A stretch of DNA of 64,000 nucleotides from JAVBNH01 sp031551635 (lineage in GTDB: Bacteria > Bacillota > Clostridia > Oscillospirales > Acutalibacteraceae): NCBI GenBank assembly GCA_031551635.1, contig JAVBNH010000005.1, positions 1-64,000 of the forward strand, read 5' to 3'. The notes under the pieces are model-generated. The model was not told where the DNA came from, searched no databases, and worked only from the letters and a program-made list of their open reading frames with translations. The first letter of the stretch is position 1, and every line of letters starts with the position of its first letter. The position numbers and the translations under genes are program-made. Shown piece after piece: positions 60,730-64,000 of this stretch.

Positions 60730-61710
60730 ATGAATGATGAAAAAATAAATATTTCTGCAGCTGAAAACAGTGAAACATATGTAACAAAGCATATGCCCGC
60801 GACGAGCGTAACACCCTTCGGAATCAGGCGCAAGCTCATCGCTCATAAGACGACTGAGGTCTGGCAGAATGTACCCCATGCCTCCTATACCCTTGAGAGC
60901 GATGTCACAGAGTTTCTTCAGGAGCTTGAGAAGCTGAACACCTCGGGGAAATACCCGAAAAAAATCGCTCTGAACACTCTTTTGCTCAGGGTTATGGTTG
61001 AAGGGATTTTCACCTGCCCCCTTGTCAACGCGCATATAGACTACAACCACAAGCTCAAGCTCGGCAAGGTTACACAGTTTGAGCAGATTGATATAAATAT
61101 GCCCTGGCTGAGCGGCGACGGCAAGCTAATAGTTGTCAAACTGCCCGATTTCGGTAACAAAAATCTACTAGAAATGACCGAATACATCGAAAATCTCAGG
61201 GAACGCATTGAGCGCACGAACATCGGCAAGGCGCTCATGGAGGTCTCGATGCGCGACACAAAGGAGCTCTTGAAAAACAGGCAGTACCGGGAATATTTTA
61301 ACCGAATGAAGGGCGCGGCAAAGGCTAAAAAAGCCCCTCCCCCGCCAAAAGAAAAGGTCTCCTCAAAAGCTTTTTCAGGGCTGAAATTTGAGGAGCGGTT
61401 GAATTATAAGGACCTGCATTACGGCACAATTCTTTTTTCGAATGTCGGGCTGGCGGCGAGGGGTATGACCGGTCAGATTACGATGATGGACATCGGCTAC
61501 CCTCAGGTTTTCGCGGGCGCTATAGGCTCTGTTCAGGAAAAGCCGTGGATTTTTCTGAACAGTAGCGGCGAAAAGGAAATCGGAATTCGTAAAATCATGC
61601 CCTTCTGCATGACCTTTGACCACAGAGCCTATGATTTCGGCGATATTGCGCCCTTTATCAAGGCGGTCGATGATGTTTTCAGAAACCCGGAAATGATTCA
61701 GAGATGGTAG
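60730..61710 (+). CDS. Stand-alone E2-type CoA acyltransferase domain protein
   Basis: 326 aa corresponding to only the catalytic domain of 2-oxoacid dehydrogenase E2; there is no lipoyl or peripheral-subunit domain and no E1 or E3 in the window. The active-site motif is FDHRAYDFGD (HxxxD kept, the usual following Gly replaced). A basic/Pro-rich loop AKKAPPPPKEK sits mid-protein. Related to chloramphenicol acetyltransferase-fold enzymes. Substrate unknown. A heptad array starts at its TAG stop. Confidence 0.82.
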   Translation: MNDEKINISAAENSETYVTKHMPATSVTPFGIRRKLIAHKTTEVWQNVPHASYTLESDVTEFLQELEKLNTSGKYPKKIALNTLLLRVMVEGIFTCPLVNAHIDYNHKLKLGKVTQFEQIDINMPWLSGDGKLIVVKLPDFGNKNLLEMTEYIENLRERIERTNIGKALMEVSMRDTKELLKNRQYREYFNRMKGAAKAKKAPPPPKEKVSSKAFSGLKFEERLNYKDLHYGTILFSNVGLAARGMTGQITMMDIGYPQVFAGAIGSVQEKPWIFLNSSGEKEIGIRKIMPFCMTFDHRAYDFGDIAPFIKAVDDVFRNPEMIQRW

Positions 61711-61745
61711 GCTAGATTCTAGATTCTAGATGCTAGATGCTGGAT
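61708..61745 (+). repeat. Heptad array H5 at the E2-type gene stop
   Basis: TAG stop, then GCTAGAT, TCTAGAT, TCTAGAT, GCTAGAT, GCTGGAT: five 7-bp units. The same ATTCTAG/ATGCTAG units occur in H3 at 25119-25181. Confidence 0.88.
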
Positions 61746-61770
61746 TTTAATTTTAAAAAGGACTGATTAA

Positions 61771-62919
61771 ATGGAGATCAGCTCTGAGGTTTATTCATTG
61801 CTGGCGGATTGCGTTAATATCCGGCAGTCGCTGCATATGATGCCCGAAACCGGCTTTGAGGAGTTTAAAACCTCCTCATTTATTAAGTCGGAGCTGAAGG
61901 CGACTGAGCCTGACAGCCTTGAAACCCTTGCGGGTACAGGGCTAAAAGCTGTTTATTACAGTGCCGGTGCGAGCGAAACTGTTGCTTTTCGCGCCGACAT
62001 TGACGCTCTTGACATTGAGGAACAAAACGACATCCGCTACAAGTCTGTCCACAGGGGAAAGATGCATGCCTGCGGTCATGACGGTCACATCTGTGTGCTC
62101 ATACTTCTCGCGAAGCTGCTTCACAAAAACCGAAACCACTTGAAATATAACGTGGTGCTCTTGTTTCAGCCTGCTGAGGAGGGCAAGGGCGGCGCGAACC
62201 GCATGATAAGCGAAGGCGCGATGGAAAACCCTGTTGTTGACAGGATATACGGACTGCACCTCTGGCCTGATTTGCCTAAGGGGAAATTCGGGATGCGCTG
62301 GGGTCCGCTTATGGCACGCGCCTGCGAGTTTGATATTGAGGTACAGGGCTTAAGCGCTCACGGCGCGACACCGCAAAATGGCGTTGACGCTATAGTTGCC
62401 GCCTCAACCCTTGTTATGCTCTTGCAAACGGCGATTTCCCGCGATATTGACCCGCACAAGGACGCTTTATTGACAATAGGCAAAATCAGCGGCGGCTTCG
62501 CTCGCAATATAATTGCCGACAATGTCGTCATGAACGCAACACTCAGAGTCTTTGAGCAGGAGGTCTATGACCGGCTCATGCAGCGGATTCATTCAATGGT
62601 TGACGGTCTTGAGGTTGCAATGGGCGCAAGCTTTGACATAAAAGAGCTTATGCATTACCCCTGCGTAAATAACCCGCGCGATATGGTCGTTGATTTCTAC
62701 CGCTATCTCGAGCCGGAGGATATTGTTCTTGTTGAGCCTGCATTGACAGCAGAGGATTTTTCCTGCTATCAGGAAAAAACTCGAGGGCTATTTTTCTTCC
62801 TCGGAATCGGAGGAGGGAAAAATTATGCTCCCCTGCACGCAAACTGCTTTGATTTTGATGAGGACGCACTGCTATATGCCGTTGAAGCATACAGCAAGTT
62901 ATTAGACTTTAGACTTTAG
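61771..62919 (+). CDS. M20-family amidohydrolase
   Basis: 382 aa. M20D landmarks: HMMPETGFEEFKT, ALRADIDAL-like FRADIDALDIEEQ, the metal motif MHACGHDGH, LLFQPAEEGKGGANRMI, GLHLWPDLPKGKFG, and HGATPQNGVDAIVAAS (dimerisation His). Cleaves N-acyl or auxin-type amide conjugates of amino acids, or diaminopimelate precursors, in the cytoplasm. AAAAAGGACTG before ATG. The last residues DFRL and the TAG stop are encoded by a heptad array. Confidence 0.93.
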   Translation: MEISSEVYSLLADCVNIRQSLHMMPETGFEEFKTSSFIKSELKATEPDSLETLAGTGLKAVYYSAGASETVAFRADIDALDIEEQNDIRYKSVHRGKMHACGHDGHICVLILLAKLLHKNRNHLKYNVVLLFQPAEEGKGGANRMISEGAMENPVVDRIYGLHLWPDLPKGKFGMRWGPLMARACEFDIEVQGLSAHGATPQNGVDAIVAASTLVMLLQTAISRDIDPHKDALLTIGKISGGFARNIIADNVVMNATLRVFEQEVYDRLMQRIHSMVDGLEVAMGASFDIKELMHYPCVNNPRDMVVDFYRYLEPEDIVLVEPALTAEDFSCYQEKTRGLFFFLGIGGGKNYAPLHANCFDFDEDALLYAVEAYSKLLDFRL

Positions 62920-62930
62920 ACTAATGCTAA
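62899..62930 (+). repeat. Heptad array H6 at the 3' end of the M20 gene
   Basis: TTATTAG, ACTTTAG, ACTTTAG, ACTAATG. One TTTAG gives the M20 stop codon at 62917-62919. Confidence 0.8.
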
Positions 62931-62969
62931 TAATTTCGAATCACCGCAAGAGCAGTGTCACAAAAAATA

Positions 62970-63108
62970 TTCAATCTAAAATCGCGACCATTGTCTACTG
63001 TCTACAATCTAACGTGGGCTTGGCTTGCCAAGCCCACAACCCAAGTAGTGTTTTTTATTGAGCTTTCAGCCCATTAAGGTACAAATATCTAAAGTCTAAT
63101 ATCACAAA
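62970..63108. repeat. Heptad array H7 interrupted by repeat B copy 7
   Basis: Left part: CTAAAAT and the GTCTACT, GTCTACA, ATCTAAC units up to 63010. Right part from 63084: AAATATC, TAAAGTC, TAATATC. Both parts keep the 7-bp period and the TAG core on the minus strand. The left part resembles H1 at metA (TTAGATTGNAG then AGTAGACAAT). Confidence 0.65.
63009..63083 (+). repeat. Repeat B copy 7
   Basis: CTAACGTGGGCTTGGC with GCCAAGCCCACAACCC, then the T tract and AGCCCATTAAGGTAC. Sits inside heptad array H7. Confidence 0.9.
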
Positions 63109-63130
63109 AATGTCACAGCTCGCAATTCAG

Positions 63131-63160
63131 TTGACAAGGTAATCATTGACAGGCTATAAT
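63131..63160 (+). promoter_or_regulatory. Promoter of the acyltransferase 3 gene
   Basis: TTGACA, 18 bp, TATAAT, 29 bp before the ATG. A second TTGACA lies within the spacer. Confidence 0.8.
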
Positions 63161-63189
63161 AAACAAAAAAAGCCGAAAGGATAAATCAT

Positions 63190-64000
63190 ATGCCAAAGCA
63201 GCAGCCATCCGCCCTGAGCAACCGTGATTACCAGATTGACAATGCGAAAAGCTTGTTGATTTTTCTTGTTGTACTGGGACATATAGTCGAGGCATGGCAG
63301 AACGCAAACCCTGTCTATCTCGACGTGTATAAAATAATATATTCCTTCCATCTGCCGATGTTTTCGCTAATTTCCGGTTATCTCGCGAAAAACTTCGTGA
63401 AAGCGAGAGAAAAGGCATTCTCAGAGGTGCTCATACCCTATCTTTTCTGGGAACTGGCGTTCTCTATCGGTATGCGCCGCTTTCCTCTTAACCTTTTCGC
63501 GGCTTCCTTTACAAGCTGGTATTTACTCAGCCTGTTTTTCTGGCGGCTCTTCATAAAGGACGCGGTCAAGATTCGTTTTGCCCTGCCGGTTTTCCTTGTT
63601 TTGTCGCTCTATGTCGGCTCATTGCCGCAGGTCAATGAGTTTTTGTCGCTCTCGCGCACCTTCATCTTTTTCCCCTTCTTTCTGATGGGCTATTACATCT
63701 CGTTTGAAGCGAAAAACAAGCTGCAAAAATACCCCTTTGCCGTTGCGTTTATTGCCTTCGCGGCTCTTTGCGCCTTCGCTGTTTTCTACTACGAAAAGCC
63801 CTATCCCGTCCATGCTGGTTATGCCGCGACAGGCTACACTCTGTTTGAGGGACTCAAAGAGAGGGTCATTTATTATCTTCTCGGTACGGCGATGAGCTTC
63901 TTCTTTATCCGGCTTATTCCGAAAAAGAAGAATATTCTTACCGGTTACGGTGAAAATACTATTGTAGTATTCCTTTTCCACTCGGTGCTTATTGTCGGTC
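63190..64000 (+). CDS. Acyltransferase 3 family membrane protein (runs off the window)
   Basis: At least 270 aa, no stop before 64000; too long for the window, 3' end unseen. Starts at ATG 63190 with GAAAGGATAAATC before it. Motif set of family 3 acyltransferases: QIDNAKSLLIFLVVLGH (catalytic His near residue 36), FHLPMFSLISGYLAKNF, then multiple TM helices. Transfers acyl groups (usually O-acetyl) to surface polysaccharide, peptidoglycan or lipid-linked sugars at the membrane. Confidence 0.9.
   Translation, partial: MPKQQPSALSNRDYQIDNAKSLLIFLVVLGHIVEAWQNANPVYLDVYKIIYSFHLPMFSLISGYLAKNFVKAREKAFSEVLIPYLFWELAFSIGMRRFPLNLFAASFTSWYLLSLFFWRLFIKDAVKIRFALPVFLVLSLYVGSLPQVNEFLSLSRTFIFFPFFLMGYYISFEAKNKLQKYPFAVAFIAFAALCAFAVFYYEKPYPVHAGYAATGYTLFEGLKERVIYYLLGTAMSFFFIRLIPKKKNILTGYGENTIVVFLFHSVLIVG

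Noticed and set aside
62899..62930. Telomere-like repeat (TTTAGAC resembles TTTAGGG)
   Set aside because: Only a few units, internal to a bacterial chromosome segment and overlapping a coding end; resemblance is coincidental.

Overview
The window looks like a chromosomal segment of an anaerobic, low-to-moderate-GC Firmicute of the class Clostridia, probably a gut or rumen Oscillospiraceae/Ruminococcaceae-type organism. Supporting signs are a DUF4364 protein, Thr-rich lipoproteins, a Stn/Nfn-like flavin and iron-sulfur complex, an anaerobic sulfatase maturase, secreted CotH/InlB-repeat and beta-helix proteins, and consensus sigma-A promoters with strong AGGAGG sites. I see no tRNA, rRNA, CRISPR array, transposase or integrase. 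Assignments are by motif reading; no database search was run.

Layout. 1-5.0 kb: two short repeats, a large secreted CotH-kinase/lamin-tail/InlB-repeat protein, two small phage-like genes and a small Cys-motif protein, flanked by inverted copies of repeat A. 5.2-7.5 kb: an amino-sugar operon (Gfo/Idh/MocA oxidoreductase, nagA). 7.7-10.0 kb: lipoprotein cyclophilin, flavodoxin-fold reductase, PdaA-like deacetylase. 10.1-16.6 kb: minus-strand MarR regulator, a heterodimeric ABC exporter, metA and DUF4364. 16.8-24.4 kb: Thr-rich lipoprotein, GH95-like hydrolase, a two-gene ATPase + DUF4276 (TOPRIM-like) candidate defence module, an orphan anaerobic sulfatase maturase, and a serine hydrolase. 24.4-29.2 kb: a damaged duplicated small gene, then a minus-strand operon FAD oxidoreductase-GH4-UroD-type methyltransferase. 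29.3-33.9 kb: MacAB-type exporter with an enlarged, internally duplicated adaptor. 34-43.3 kb: membrane phosphoesterase, a deacetylase-barrel-like protein, two secreted glycan-active proteins (DUF4838; GH141-like beta-helix) and a divergent GH32. 43.5-47.4 kb: ATP-grasp ligase, aspartate racemase and asparagine synthetase, an arrangement matching D-Asp/D-Asn peptidoglycan cross-bridge synthesis. 47.4-53.0 kb: a DUF4143 ATPase and three tandem PHP phosphoesterases. 53.2-57.8 kb: a three-gene NuoE/NuoF/NADPH-FAD operon resembling the Sporomusa-type electron-bifurcating transhydrogenase (StnABC). 57.8-64.0 kb: engB, twin secreted DNase-I-fold proteins, an orphan E2 acyltransferase, an M20 amidohydrolase and a truncated acyltransferase 3.

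The most unusual layer is repetitive. Three repeat families recur through the intergenic DNA: a 135-bp palindrome-rich element (A, 3 copies), a 76-bp element (B, 7 copies), and degenerate 7-bp tandem arrays (heptads) that sit at the 3' ends of genes and supply the stop codon in at least metA, the UroD gene, the M20 gene and the MarR gene. A and B elements are bounded by TTAG/CTAG, the same tetranucleotide found in many heptads, and one B copy sits inside a heptad array. The elements also alter coding ends: A supplies the last residues of the PdaA-like protein and B has replaced the 5' end of a small gene at 24.4-24.9 kb.
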